A stretch of 64,000 nucleotides of DNA from Azoarcus sp. Aa7 (GTDB lineage Bacteria; Pseudomonadota; Gammaproteobacteria; Burkholderiales; Rhodocyclaceae), in contig NZ_QVLR01000047.1 in NCBI RefSeq assembly GCF_014822185.1, positions 62,001 to 126,000 on the forward strand, read 5' to 3'. Both the position numbers and the translations under genes were made by a program. Positions 46,113 through 54,985 of this stretch are shown piece by piece. The first letter of the stretch is position 1, and each line of letters starts with the position of its first letter. The notes beneath the pieces are model-generated. The model saw only the letters and a list, made by a program, of their open reading frames with translations, was not told the DNA's origin and searched no databases.

Positions 46113-46183
46113 CATGTAAGTACTTTGTAAGTGAAATCGTACAATGGCGATCACCTCACATCAACCAAATGATAGATGTAAGT
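46113..46183 (+). other. Candidate integrase arm-type sites, right end
   Basis: CATGTAAGT (46113), TTTGTAAGTG (46124) and GATGTAAGT (46175), in the same orientation as the left-end copies. They lie between the integrase start and attR; the stretch 46184-46251 holds no gene. Confidence 0.6.
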
Positions 46184-46251
46184 TTTTGATTTACCGTACT
46201 TTTAATCTTGAACCCAGTTGATCGGGATTGATGAAAGTAGCCGAAATTTTC

Positions 46252-46300
46252 GACTCTTAATCAATTGGTCGTAGGTTCGAATCCTACTGCCCCCACCAGA
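46252..46300 (+). repeat. attR: 49-bp direct repeat, displaced tRNA-Lys 3' end
   Basis: Exact second copy of 36808-36856, representing the original host tRNA 3' half. It has no 5' half, so it is not a functional tRNA. Confidence 0.95.
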
Positions 46301-46309
46301 TACCGAAAA

Positions 46310-46335
46310 GGCCAGCTCCCGCAGCTGGCCTTTTT
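46310..46335 (+). terminator. Original tRNA-Lys terminator, orphaned by integration
   Basis: GGCCAGCT (46310-46317) pairs with AGCTGGCC (46323-46330), followed by TTTTT. It stands nine bases past attR, where the host tRNA terminator should be. Bases 46336-46442 hold only the upstream region of the next gene, with a CATAAT box near 46411. Confidence 0.85.
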
Positions 46336-46442
46336 GCTTTCTGCGACGTCGACGCCCCCCTGCGATGCAGGCATATGACGTTAAGCAACTCCAGTCTCCG
46401 CCGCCTTCGGCATAATGTCCGGATGTGTACGAGAGGCGGATC

Positions 46443-48104
46443 ATGACGGCCATCCAGGACTCCGGGCAACTTGCCCACATCGTCTTCCGGAACGCGGCGG
46501 AAGGCATCGCGATCACCGATCCCCAGGGACGCATCCTGGCGGTCAATAGCGCATTCACCGCGCTGACCGGATACCCTGCCGGCGACGTCGTCGGCCAGAC
46601 CCCGGCGATCCTCCGCTCCGGGCGGCACGGGCGCGAGTTCTACGCGCGCATGTGGCTCGCGCTGCGCGACGAAGGGCGCTGGCAGGGCGAGATCTGGAAC
46701 CGCCGCAAAGGCGGCGAGATCTACCCGGAGTGGCTGTCGATCAGTACCGTGCGAAACGAGGCCGGCGAGGTGCTCCACTACGTCGGCGTATTCACCGACA
46801 TCTCCCACATCATGGCGGAGCAGGAAAAGCTGCGCGACCTTGCTTACCACGACCCGCTTACCCGTCTGCCGAACCGCATGCTGCTGCGCGACCGCTTCGA
46901 GCAGGCCGCGCGGCGCAGCCTGCGTGACGCGCATCAGCTCGCGGTGCTGATGGTCGAGGCGACACCGCAGGGCAAGGTGCCGAACGACCCGTTCCTCGTC
47001 GCCGCGTCGGAGCGGCTGGCGACGCACCTGCGTGAAACCGACACGTTCGCGCGCTACGGCGAGAACGAATTCCTGGTATTGATCGAAGGCATCAACGGCC
47101 CGCGCGACGCGAGCGTGACCGCCGACCAGTTGCTCAAGGCGCTCGAGAAGCCGCTGTCGGTGGACGGCCTCGACGTTTACGCCACCGCGAACATCGGCAT
47201 CAGCCTGTATCCGATGGACGGCTACACGCTGGACGACCTCGCAACCGCGGCCGATGCGGCGATGCTGCAGGCGCGCAGCCGCGACCGCCACGGATTCCGC
47301 TTCTACTCCGCAGAAATGACGGCCTTCGCCACCGAACGCGCGACGATCGAACGCCAGTTGCGCCGCGCCATCGCCGACGGTGCGCTGGAACTCCACTTCC
47401 AGCCGCAGTTCGACGTCTCGGGCAGCTCGATGGTGGGCGTCGAGGCGCTGGTGCGCTGGACCGATCCGCAAATCGGCGCGATCGACCCGGACCGCTTCGT
47501 GCCGATCGCCGAAGACAACGGCCTCATCCACCCGCTCGGCGAATGGGTGATGCGCAAGGCGTTCACGCAGTTCGTCTCGTGGCAGGCGTCGGGCATCGCG
47601 CCGCCGGCGCTGTCGCTGAACATCTCGGCACGCCAGCTCGAACGCATCGATTTTGTCGACAGCGTCGCGGCGCTCGTCGCCGAGACGGGCATTTCACCGC
47701 AGTCGCTGGAATTCGAGTTCCGCGAATCGGTGCTGTCGGACGTCGCCTACGTCGTGCCCGCCCTCGAGACGCTCGACCGGATGGGCATCCGGCTGTCGAT
47801 CGACGGGTTCGGCACGGGGTTCTCGCCGCTCGGAAACCTCAAGACACTGCCGATCTCGAAGCTCAACATCGACCGCAGCTTCGTGAGCGGCATCGGCAGC
47901 AACCAGGGCAACGACACCATCGTGCGCACCGTGCTGGGCGTCGCACGCACGCTGGGGCTGCGCGTGATCGCCGAGGGAGTGGAGACCGAGGAGCAGGCCG
48001 TATTCCTGCGCAACGAGGGATGCGACGAGTTCCAGGGCCACCTCTACGGGCAGGCGGTGTGCGGCGAAGACTTCGTACGCCGTTTCGCGCGACCGCGAAC
48101 CTGA
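46443..48104 (+). CDS. PAS-GGDEF-EAL protein with degenerate GGDEF
   Basis: A 553-residue cyclic-di-GMP-type signalling protein. A PAS/PAC sensor (residues about 10-125) is followed by a GGDEF domain whose signature is YGENEF (205-210) and whose metal-binding segment is replaced by VLMVEATPQG, so it is unlikely to be a cyclase. The EAL domain (about 300-550) keeps EAL (334-336), the Asn motif NISARQ, a Glu in EFEFRES, KLNIDRSFV and AEGVET. The DDFGTG loop reads DGFGTG (Asp454, Gly455). It may be a weak phosphodiesterase or a c-di-GMP effector. The start at 46443 follows GAGAGGCGG. Confidence 0.88.
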   Translation: MTAIQDSGQLAHIVFRNAAEGIAITDPQGRILAVNSAFTALTGYPAGDVVGQTPAILRSGRHGREFYARMWLALRDEGRWQGEIWNRRKGGEIYPEWLSISTVRNEAGEVLHYVGVFTDISHIMAEQEKLRDLAYHDPLTRLPNRMLLRDRFEQAARRSLRDAHQLAVLMVEATPQGKVPNDPFLVAASERLATHLRETDTFARYGENEFLVLIEGINGPRDASVTADQLLKALEKPLSVDGLDVYATANIGISLYPMDGYTLDDLATAADAAMLQARSRDRHGFRFYSAEMTAFATERATIERQLRRAIADGALELHFQPQFDVSGSSMVGVEALVRWTDPQIGAIDPDRFVPIAEDNGLIHPLGEWVMRKAFTQFVSWQASGIAPPALSLNISARQLERIDFVDSVAALVAETGISPQSLEFEFRESVLSDVAYVVPALETLDRMGIRLSIDGFGTGFSPLGNLKTLPISKLNIDRSFVSGIGSNQGNDTIVRTVLGVARTLGLRVIAEGVETEEQAVFLRNEGCDEFQGHLYGQAVCGEDFVRRFARPRT

Positions 48105-48289
48105 GGACTTTAGTGCCGCGTCCGTGCCGGAACCGCCCATTCCGGTCCGGAACCGTTTGGTGCGTTTAGCGGATTTGGGTACATTTGCGCCCATCCGCTT
48201 CAGGACTCCCACGGCCGGCAACGGCCGCCCATCCCGACAGGCGCCGGCAACGGCGTCATCGATCAACTACTCCAATAAAGAGGAAAATC

Positions 48290-49930
48290 GTGTCGAACAG
48301 TCCATATGAACAAGGTTTGGGCAAGAACGCCGCGAACTACGTGCCGCTCTCGCCCCTGAGCTACCTCGAGCGCTCGGCCTACGTGTATCCGCAGCGCACG
48401 TCGGTGATTCACGGCGACCGCAGCTTCACCTGGGCACAGACCTACGAGCGCTGCCGCCGCCTCGCCAGCGCACTGGTGCAGAAGGGCGTCGGGCGCGGCG
48501 ACACCGTCGCGGTGATGCTGCCCAACGTGCCGTCCATGTACGAAGCGCATTTCGGCGTGCCGATGACCGGCGCGGTCCTGAACACGCTGAACACGCGCCT
48601 CGATCCGGACGCGATCGCGTTCATGCTCGCGCACGGCGAAGCCAAGGTGCTGATCACCGACCCCGAGTTCGCGACCACCATCCGCCGCGCGCTGGAATTG
48701 CTGGAGGGCCCCAAGCCGCTGGTCATCGACTCACTGGATGCGGAGTACCCCAGCACCGACCGCTGCGGCGAGATCGAGTACGAGGACTTCATCGCCGGCG
48801 GCGATCCGGAATACGCATGGAGCCTGCCGCAGGACGAGTGGGACGCGATCGCGCTGAACTACACCTCGGGCACCACCGGCAACCCCAAGGGCGTCGTCTA
48901 CCATCACCGCGGTGCCTACCTGAACGCCGCCTCGAACATCATCAGCTGGGGCATGCCGCAGCACGCGGTGTATCTGTGGACGCTGCCGATGTTCCACTGC
49001 AACGGCTGGTGCTTCCCGTGGACGATGGCGGCCAATGCCGGCGTCAACGTGTGCCTGCGCAAGGTCGACGTCGCGCTGATCTGCGAACTGATCCGCAAGC
49101 ACAAGGTCAGCCACTTCTGCGGCGCGCCGATCGTGCATGGCATGCTGATCAACGCCCCCGAGGGCATGCGCGCGGGCATCGACCACAAGGTCTCGGCACT
49201 GATTGCCGGCGCTGCGCCCCCGGCCGCGATCATCGAGGGCATGGAACGGATCGGCTTCGACATCACCCACGTGTATGGCCTGACCGAGACCTATGGCCCC
49301 GCGTCCGTGTGCGCGAAGCACCCCGAATGGGACGACCTGCCGATCGCCAACCGCGCCGAGCGCAACGGCCGCCAGGGCGTGCGCTACCACATGCAGGAAG
49401 CGATCACGGTGCTCAATCCGGAGACGATGGAACCCGTGCCGGCCGACGGCGAGACGATGGGCGAGCTGATGTTCCGCGGCAACCTCGTCATGAAGGGCTA
49501 CCTGAAGAACGAGAAGGCCTCCGAGGAAGCCTTCGCGGGCGGCTGGTTCCACACCGGCGACCTGGGCGTGATGCAGCCGGACGGCTACGTCAAGATCAAG
49601 GACCGCTCCAAGGACGTGATCATCTCCGGCGGCGAGAACATCTCGTCGCTGGAGGTCGAGGACGTGCTGTACCGCCATCCGGCGGTGATGACGGCGGCGG
49701 TGGTGGCGAAGCCCGATCCGAAGTGGGGCGAGGTGCCGGCGGCCTATATCGAGGTCAAGGAAGGCGTCGCGGTGACCGCCGAGGACATCATCGCGCACTG
49801 CCGCGAGCATCTCGCGCGCTACAAGGTGCCGAAGTATGTCGAGTTCTGCGTGCTGCCCAAGACCTCGACCGGCAAGATCCAGAAGTTCGTGCTGCGCGAG
49901 CAGGCGAAATCGGCTTCCGCGATCGAGTAA
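48290..49930 (+). CDS. Acyl-CoA synthetase (AMP-forming)
   Basis: A 546-residue ANL-superfamily ligase activating a carboxylic acid to its CoA thioester. P-loop motif YTSGTTGNPKG, A5 motif VYGLTETYG, A8 GWFHTGDLG and KDRSKDVIISGGENIS, and the C-terminal catalytic Lys in TSTGKIQK are intact. The start is GTG at 48290 after an AGAGGAAA site; the upstream frame is not conserved in style. The long-gap 48105-48289 contains repeated CCGGAACC words but no gene. It stands before the liv operon but is separated by a terminator. Substrate class (medium-chain or aromatic acid) cannot be read from sequence. Confidence 0.88.
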   Translation: MSNSPYEQGLGKNAANYVPLSPLSYLERSAYVYPQRTSVIHGDRSFTWAQTYERCRRLASALVQKGVGRGDTVAVMLPNVPSMYEAHFGVPMTGAVLNTLNTRLDPDAIAFMLAHGEAKVLITDPEFATTIRRALELLEGPKPLVIDSLDAEYPSTDRCGEIEYEDFIAGGDPEYAWSLPQDEWDAIALNYTSGTTGNPKGVVYHHRGAYLNAASNIISWGMPQHAVYLWTLPMFHCNGWCFPWTMAANAGVNVCLRKVDVALICELIRKHKVSHFCGAPIVHGMLINAPEGMRAGIDHKVSALIAGAAPPAAIIEGMERIGFDITHVYGLTETYGPASVCAKHPEWDDLPIANRAERNGRQGVRYHMQEAITVLNPETMEPVPADGETMGELMFRGNLVMKGYLKNEKASEEAFAGGWFHTGDLGVMQPDGYVKIKDRSKDVIISGGENISSLEVEDVLYRHPAVMTAAVVAKPDPKWGEVPAAYIEVKEGVAVTAEDIIAHCREHLARYKVPKYVEFCVLPKTSTGKIQKFVLREQAKSASAIE

Positions 49931-49956
49931 CACGCGACTGCCGGACCGCGTCCGGA

Positions 49957-49991
49957 AAAGCCGCCGTTGCGCAAGCGACGGCGGCTTTTTT
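49957..49991 (+). terminator. Terminator after the acyl-CoA synthetase gene
   Basis: AAAGCCGCCGT (49957-49967) pairs with ACGGCGGCTTT (49978-49988) and runs into further T residues. It insulates the liv operon. Confidence 0.88.
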
Positions 49992-50114
49992 CTTCCCGCA
50001 GCGCCTGCAGATCGAGTAGCCATGCGGGTTCACCCCTAGTCAGAACGCATTGACGCCCCCTGGCACGGGTGTTAACTTGTGCCGGCCGTGATCAAGGATA
50101 CATATCGACGCAAC

Positions 50115-50133
50115 ACGGATTCTTATAATCCGT
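50115..50133. promoter_or_regulatory. liv operon leader: inverted repeat over a TATAAT box
   Basis: ACGGATT (50115-50121) and AATCCGT (50127-50133) form a 7-bp inverted repeat whose loop and right arm contain the consensus -10 box TATAAT (50124-50129). A regulator bound to the repeat would cover the promoter. No good -35 is visible. The remaining 313-base gap (49931-50243) holds the terminator and no gene. Confidence 0.45.
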
Positions 50134-50243
50134 CTGCTGCCGTCCTTGTCCGCTCCGCGACGACGACACGTGTTGCAACCGGCACCCGCTGCCGGCGCAG
50201 TTCAGCTTCGACCCACAGAGAGAGGCAGGATCTGACAGACGCG

Positions 50244-50999
50244 ATGAGCACGGATTACATCCTTCAAACCCGCGACCTCACGAAAGAGTTCAAGGGGTTC
50301 GTCGCGGTCGACAAGGTCAACCTGCAGGTGCAGCGGGGCACGATCCATGCGCTGATCGGCCCCAACGGCGCGGGCAAGACGACGGTCTTCAACCTGCTGA
50401 CCAAGTTCCTCACGCCCACACGCGGCACGATCCGCTTCAACGGCATCGACATCACGCCCGAGAAGTCCGCACAGATCGCGCGCCGCGGAGTCGTGCGCTC
50501 GTTCCAGATCTCGGCAGTGTTCCCCCATCTGTCGGTGCTCGAGAACGTGCGCGTCGCGCTGCAGCGCAAGCTCGGCACGAGCTTTCACTTCTGGCGTTCT
50601 GCGAGGAGCCTCGACGTGCTCAACGGGCGTGCGATGGAACTGCTGGAAGCGGTCGACCTGCAGTCCTTCGCCGACACGATCACGGTGGAGCTGCCCTACG
50701 GGCGCAAGCGCGCACTGGAGATCGCGACGACGCTCGCGCTCGAACCCGAACTGATGCTGCTCGACGAGCCGACGCAGGGCATGGGCCACGAGGACGTCGG
50801 GCGCGTTGCCGACCTGATCAAGCGCGTCGCGGCGAACCGCACCGTGCTGATGGTCGAGCATAACCTCGGCGTGGTCTCGCACATCTGCGACACGATCACC
50901 GTCCTGCAGCGCGGCGCCGTGCTGGCCGAAGGAACGTACGCAGTCGTCTCGGCCGATCCGCGCGTACTGGAGGCCTACATGGGTACCGCACATGGCTAA
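50244..50999 (+). CDS. livG: Branched-chain amino acid-type ABC transporter ATPase LivG
   Basis: A 251-residue ATPase of the HAAT family. Walker A is GPNGAGKTT, the signature is LPYGRKRALEIA, and Walker B is LMLLDEPTQGM. The insertion after Walker A (FQISAVFPHLSVLENVRVAL) is typical of LivG. Start at 50244 gives the family length. It overlaps livF by eight bases. The system imports branched-chain amino acids or, in this group of bacteria, often aromatic or other carboxylate substrates. Confidence 0.9.
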   Translation: MSTDYILQTRDLTKEFKGFVAVDKVNLQVQRGTIHALIGPNGAGKTTVFNLLTKFLTPTRGTIRFNGIDITPEKSAQIARRGVVRSFQISAVFPHLSVLENVRVALQRKLGTSFHFWRSARSLDVLNGRAMELLEAVDLQSFADTITVELPYGRKRALEIATTLALEPELMLLDEPTQGMGHEDVGRVADLIKRVAANRTVLMVEHNLGVVSHICDTITVLQRGAVLAEGTYAVVSADPRVLEAYMGTAHG

Positions 51000-51720
51000 G
51001 GCGAGCGCATTCACGCCTGATTCCGAGATGCTGCGGGTGCACGACCTGCACGCGTTCTACGGCGAATCGCACATCCTGCACGGCATCGACTTCCAGGTGA
51101 ACCGCGGCGAACTGGTGACGCTGCTGGGGCGCAACGGCGCCGGCCGCACGACTACGCTGAAGGCCATCCTGGGGCTGGTCGGCAAGCGCAGCGGCTCGAT
51201 CATGATCAACGGCCGCCAGGTCATCGACCTGCCGACGCACCGCATCGCGCACCTGGGCATCGGCTATTGCCCCGAGGAGCGCGGCATCTACGCGAGCCTG
51301 TCGACCGAGGAGAACCTGCTGCTGCCGCCCGCGGTGAACAGTACCGGGATGTCGCTCGACGAGATCTACGAGATGTTCCCCAACCTCAAGGAGCGACGCA
51401 ACAGCCCCGGCAGCCGGCTGTCGGGCGGCGAGCAGCAGATGCTCGCGATGGCGCGCATCCTGCGCACGGGCGCGAGCCTGCTGCTGCTCGACGAGATCAC
51501 CGAGGGGCTCGCGCCGGTGATCGTGCAGGCACTGGGCCGCGTCATTGCGCAGCTCAAGGAGAAGGGCCTGACCATCATCCTGGTCGAACAGAATTTCCGC
51601 TTTGCGGCGCCGCTCGCGGACCGCCATTACGTCATCGAACACGGTCGCATCGTCGAGATGGTGAGCAAGGACGAGCTCGATTCGAAGATGCCCCTGCTGC
51701 AAAAACTGCTGGGCGTTTGA
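50992..51720 (+). CDS. livF: ABC transporter ATPase LivF with Arg in Walker A
   Basis: A 242-residue partner ATPase. The Walker A reads GRNGAGRTTT, with Arg52 at the normally invariant lysine. The rest is normal: Q-loop, signature SRLSGGEQQML, Walker B LLLLDEITEGLAP and H-loop region ILVEQNF. I recall Arg-type LivF proteins in other betaproteobacteria, so this may be a lineage trait. One active site of the LivG/LivF pair could therefore be slow or regulatory. Confidence 0.9.
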   Translation: MAKASAFTPDSEMLRVHDLHAFYGESHILHGIDFQVNRGELVTLLGRNGAGRTTTLKAILGLVGKRSGSIMINGRQVIDLPTHRIAHLGIGYCPEERGIYASLSTEENLLLPPAVNSTGMSLDEIYEMFPNLKERRNSPGSRLSGGEQQMLAMARILRTGASLLLLDEITEGLAPVIVQALGRVIAQLKEKGLTIILVEQNFRFAAPLADRHYVIEHGRIVEMVSKDELDSKMPLLQKLLGV

Positions 51721-51748
51721 GCCCCGGCACACGAGGAGGAGAGAGAGG

Positions 51749-52966
51749 ATGAAGCGCAAGATTCTGGGTTCGGCGATCGCGGCAGCCGTCGCGATGGCAC
51801 CGGCGCTGTCGCCCGCGGCGACGACGGTCAGCGACGGCATCGTGAAACTGGGCGTGCTCACCGACATGTCGGGCACCTATTCCGACCTGTCGGGCCCCGG
51901 CGCCCTCGAGGCGGCGAAGATGGCGGTCGAGGACTTCGTCGCCAAGGAGAAGCCCGACTTCAAGATCGAGGTGGTCTCGGCCGACCACCAGAACAAGGCC
52001 GACATCTCGGCGAACAAGGCACGCGAGTGGTTCGACACGCAGAAGGTCGACGTGATCGTGGACCTCGTGACGACCTCGACCGCACTCGCGGTGATGAAGG
52101 TCGCCAACGAGAAGAACCGCATTTCGCTGATCTCCGGCGCGGCCTCGACCCCGATCACCAACGAGCAGTGCAACGACACGACCGTGCACTGGACCTACGA
52201 TACCTATTCGCTACCGGTCGGCACCGCGAAGGCGGTCGTCAACCAGGGCGGCAAGAACTGGTACTTCATCACCGCCGACTACGCCTTCGGCCACTCGCTC
52301 GAGAAGAACACGGCGGACGTCGTCACGAAGAGCGGCGGCAAGGTGCTCGGCAGCGTTCGCCACCCCTTCCCGGGCAGCGACTTCTCGTCCTTCCTGCTGA
52401 GCGCGCAGGCCTCGGGCGCGCAGGTGATCGGCCTCGCCAACGCCGGCAACGACACGATCAACTCGATCAAGCAGGCGAAGGAGTTCGGCATCACGCCGAA
52501 ACAGTCGCTCGCCGGACTGCTGATGTTCATCTCGGATGTGCATAGCCTCGGCCTCGAGGCGACCGCTGGCATGTACCTGACGACGGGCTTCTACTGGGAC
52601 TACAACGACGAGACGCGCGCCTGGTCGAAGCGCTTCTTCGAACGCATGAAGCGCATGCCGACAATGGTGCAGGCCGGCGACTACTCGGCGACCTACCACT
52701 ACCTGAAGGCGATCAAGGCCGCCGGCAGCGACGAAGCCAAGGCAGTGATGGCGAAGATGCGCGACACGCCGGTGAATGACTTCTTTGCGAAGAACGGCAA
52801 GGTGCGCATCGACGGGCGCATGGTGCATGACATGTACCTCGCGCAGGTGAAGAAGCCGTCGGAGTCGAAGTACCCGTGGGACTACTACCACATCCGCCAG
52901 GTGATCCCCGGCGACGAGGCCTATATCCCGCTGTCCGAGAGCAAGTGCCCGCTGGTCAAGAAGTAG
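51749..52966 (+). CDS. Periplasmic substrate-binding protein of the liv system
   Basis: A 405-residue family 5/6 (Leu/Ile/Val-type) binding protein. The signal peptide (MKRKILGSAIAAAVAMAPAL) ends near SPAA. The mature protein begins VKLGVLTDMSGTYSDLSGPG, and later has the typical DYAFGHSLEK and GLANAGNDTINSIKQA segments. It delivers the ligand to the LivHM permease; ligand identity is open. Confidence 0.9.
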   Translation: MKRKILGSAIAAAVAMAPALSPAATTVSDGIVKLGVLTDMSGTYSDLSGPGALEAAKMAVEDFVAKEKPDFKIEVVSADHQNKADISANKAREWFDTQKVDVIVDLVTTSTALAVMKVANEKNRISLISGAASTPITNEQCNDTTVHWTYDTYSLPVGTAKAVVNQGGKNWYFITADYAFGHSLEKNTADVVTKSGGKVLGSVRHPFPGSDFSSFLLSAQASGAQVIGLANAGNDTINSIKQAKEFGITPKQSLAGLLMFISDVHSLGLEATAGMYLTTGFYWDYNDETRAWSKRFFERMKRMPTMVQAGDYSATYHYLKAIKAAGSDEAKAVMAKMRDTPVNDFFAKNGKVRIDGRMVHDMYLAQVKKPSESKYPWDYYHIRQVIPGDEAYIPLSESKCPLVKK

Positions 52967-53060
52967 GATCAGGCACGCCAGACCGGCCATGACCGCGGAG
53001 TGGTGAGCAGCGCGAACGCGCACCAACCCGCGACCGGCACCGACACCCGAGCGCGAGACC

Positions 53061-53945
53061 ATGGACATCTTCGGCATTCCGATCCAGGCCCTGATGGGGC
53101 AGTTGCTGATCGGGCTCATCAACGGCTCGTTCTACGCGATCCTCAGCCTCGGGCTGGCGATCATCTTCGGCCTGCTCAACATCATCAACTTCGCGCACGG
53201 CGCGCTGTACATGATGGGGGCTTTCTTCGCGTGGATCGGCCTGGCCTGGCTCGGGATCAACTACTGGGTCGCACTGATCGCCGTTCCCGCCGTCGTCGGG
53301 GCGCTCGGCATGCTGATCGAACGCACCATGCTCAAGCACCTGTACAAGCTCGACCATCTGTACGGCCTGCTGCTGACCTTCGGCCTCGCGCTGATCATCG
53401 AAGGGCTGTTCCGCTACCGCTTCGGCATCTCCGGCGAGAGCTATCCGGTTCCCGAACTCCTGTCGGGCGGCTTCAACCTCGGTTTCATGTTCCTGCCGAA
53501 ATACCGCGCCTGGGTCGTCGCGGTGTCGCTGGTCGTGTGCTTCGGCAGCTGGTTCATCATCGAGCGCACCAAGCTCGGCTCCTACCTGCGCGCGGGTACC
53601 GAGAACCCCCAGCTGCTGCAGGCCTTCGGCATCAACGTGCCGCTGATGATCACGCTCACCTACGGCTTCGGCGTCGCGCTCGCGGCCTTGGCCGGCGTGC
53701 TCGCCGCACCGGTGTTCCAGGTGAACCCGGTGATGGGCTCCAACCTCATCATCGTCGTGTTCGCGGTGGTCGTGATCGGCGGGATGGGCTCGATCATGGG
53801 CGCCATCGTCACCGGGCTCGGCCTCGGACTGATCGAGGGCCTCACGCGCGTGTTCTACCCGGAGGCGTCGGCGGTCGTGATCTTCGTCATCATGGGCATC
53901 GTGCTGCTGCTGCGGCCGGCCGGACTCTTCGGACGGGAGCGCTGA
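53061..53945 (+). CDS. livH: Branched-chain amino acid-type permease LivH
   Basis: A 294-residue inner-membrane permease with about eight helices. Family landmarks are GLINGSFYAILSLGLAIIFG, NIINFAHGALYMMGAF and the cytoplasmic GTENPQLLQAFGINV coupling segment. The start at 53061 lies 94 bases after the binding-protein gene. Confidence 0.92.
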   Translation: MDIFGIPIQALMGQLLIGLINGSFYAILSLGLAIIFGLLNIINFAHGALYMMGAFFAWIGLAWLGINYWVALIAVPAVVGALGMLIERTMLKHLYKLDHLYGLLLTFGLALIIEGLFRYRFGISGESYPVPELLSGGFNLGFMFLPKYRAWVVAVSLVVCFGSWFIIERTKLGSYLRAGTENPQLLQAFGINVPLMITLTYGFGVALAALAGVLAAPVFQVNPVMGSNLIIVVFAVVVIGGMGSIMGAIVTGLGLGLIEGLTRVFYPEASAVVIFVIMGIVLLLRPAGLFGRER

Positions 53946-54039
53946 ACGCCATGCCGCGTCGTCCCATCGCCACGCCCCCGGCGCCGAAAGGCGCCCGGCA
54001 CCTGCCGCCCGACGGCGCCTTCGCACCGGGAATCGCACC

Positions 54040-54969
54040 ATGAATGGCAAACACATCGGCTGGATCGTCCTGCTCCTGCTCGGGCTGGTCGCGCCCTTCC
54101 TCGTCTATCCCGTGCTGGTGATGAAGATCCTGTGCTTCGCGCTGTTCGCCTGCGCCTTCAATCTGCTGCTCGGCTACACAGGCCTGCTGTCCTTCGGCCA
54201 CTCCGCCTTCCTCGGCTCCGCCGGCTACCTCTGCGGCTACACGGTGCAGGGCCTCGGTCTGTCGCCCGAGCTGGGCCTCCTCGCCGGCACGGCCGGCGCC
54301 GCGGCGCTGGGTTTCATCTTCGGCAGCCTCGCGATCCGCCGCGCCGGCATTTACTTCGCGATGATCACGCTCGCGCTCGCCCAACTCGTGTACTTCCTCG
54401 CGCTGCAGTTCCCCTTTACCGGCGGCGAGGACGGCATGCAGGGCATTCCACGCGGCCACCTGTTCGGCCTCATCGACCTCTCCGACACGATGAACATGTA
54501 TTTCTTCGTGCTCGCGGTGTTCCTGTTCGGCTTCTGGGTCATAGACCGCGCGATCGACTCGCCCTTCGGCCAGGTGCTGAAGGCGATCCGCGAGAACGAG
54601 GCGCGCGCGATCTCGCTCGGCTACGACGTCGATCGCTACAAGCTGCTCGCCTTCGTGCTCTCTGCCGCGCTCGCGGGTCTCGCCGGCGCGACCAAGACGC
54701 TCGTATTCCAGCTCGCGTCGCTGACCGACGTGCATTGGCACATGTCCGGCGAAGTCGTGCTGATGACGCTACTGGGCGGCGTGGGCACGGTGTTCGGCCC
54801 CATCGTCGGCGCGACCATCGTCGTCAGCCTGCAGAACTATGGCGCGGAACTGGGCCAGTGGGTCACTGTGCTGACCGGCACGATCTTCGTCGTCTGCGTG
54901 CTCGCCTTCCGCCGCGGCGTCGTCGGCGAAGTCGCGCTGCTGATCAAGCGCTCGGGCATCCGGCCCTGA
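54040..54969 (+). CDS. livM: Branched-chain amino acid-type permease LivM
   Basis: A 309-residue second permease with the usual LGYTGLLSFGHSAFLGSAGY opening and the coupling segment KAIRENEARAISLGYDV. It starts 94 bases after livH and ends the operon; the next gene is convergent. Confidence 0.92.
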   Translation: MNGKHIGWIVLLLLGLVAPFLVYPVLVMKILCFALFACAFNLLLGYTGLLSFGHSAFLGSAGYLCGYTVQGLGLSPELGLLAGTAGAAALGFIFGSLAIRRAGIYFAMITLALAQLVYFLALQFPFTGGEDGMQGIPRGHLFGLIDLSDTMNMYFFVLAVFLFGFWVIDRAIDSPFGQVLKAIRENEARAISLGYDVDRYKLLAFVLSAALAGLAGATKTLVFQLASLTDVHWHMSGEVVLMTLLGGVGTVFGPIVGATIVVSLQNYGAELGQWVTVLTGTIFVVCVLAFRRGVVGEVALLIKRSGIRP

Positions 54970-54985
54970 CGCACGCGCCTGAGGC

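Noticed and set aside
46252-46300. Possible third tRNA-Lys gene
   Set aside because: Only the 3' part is present; it is the attR copy without acceptor 5' strand and D arm.
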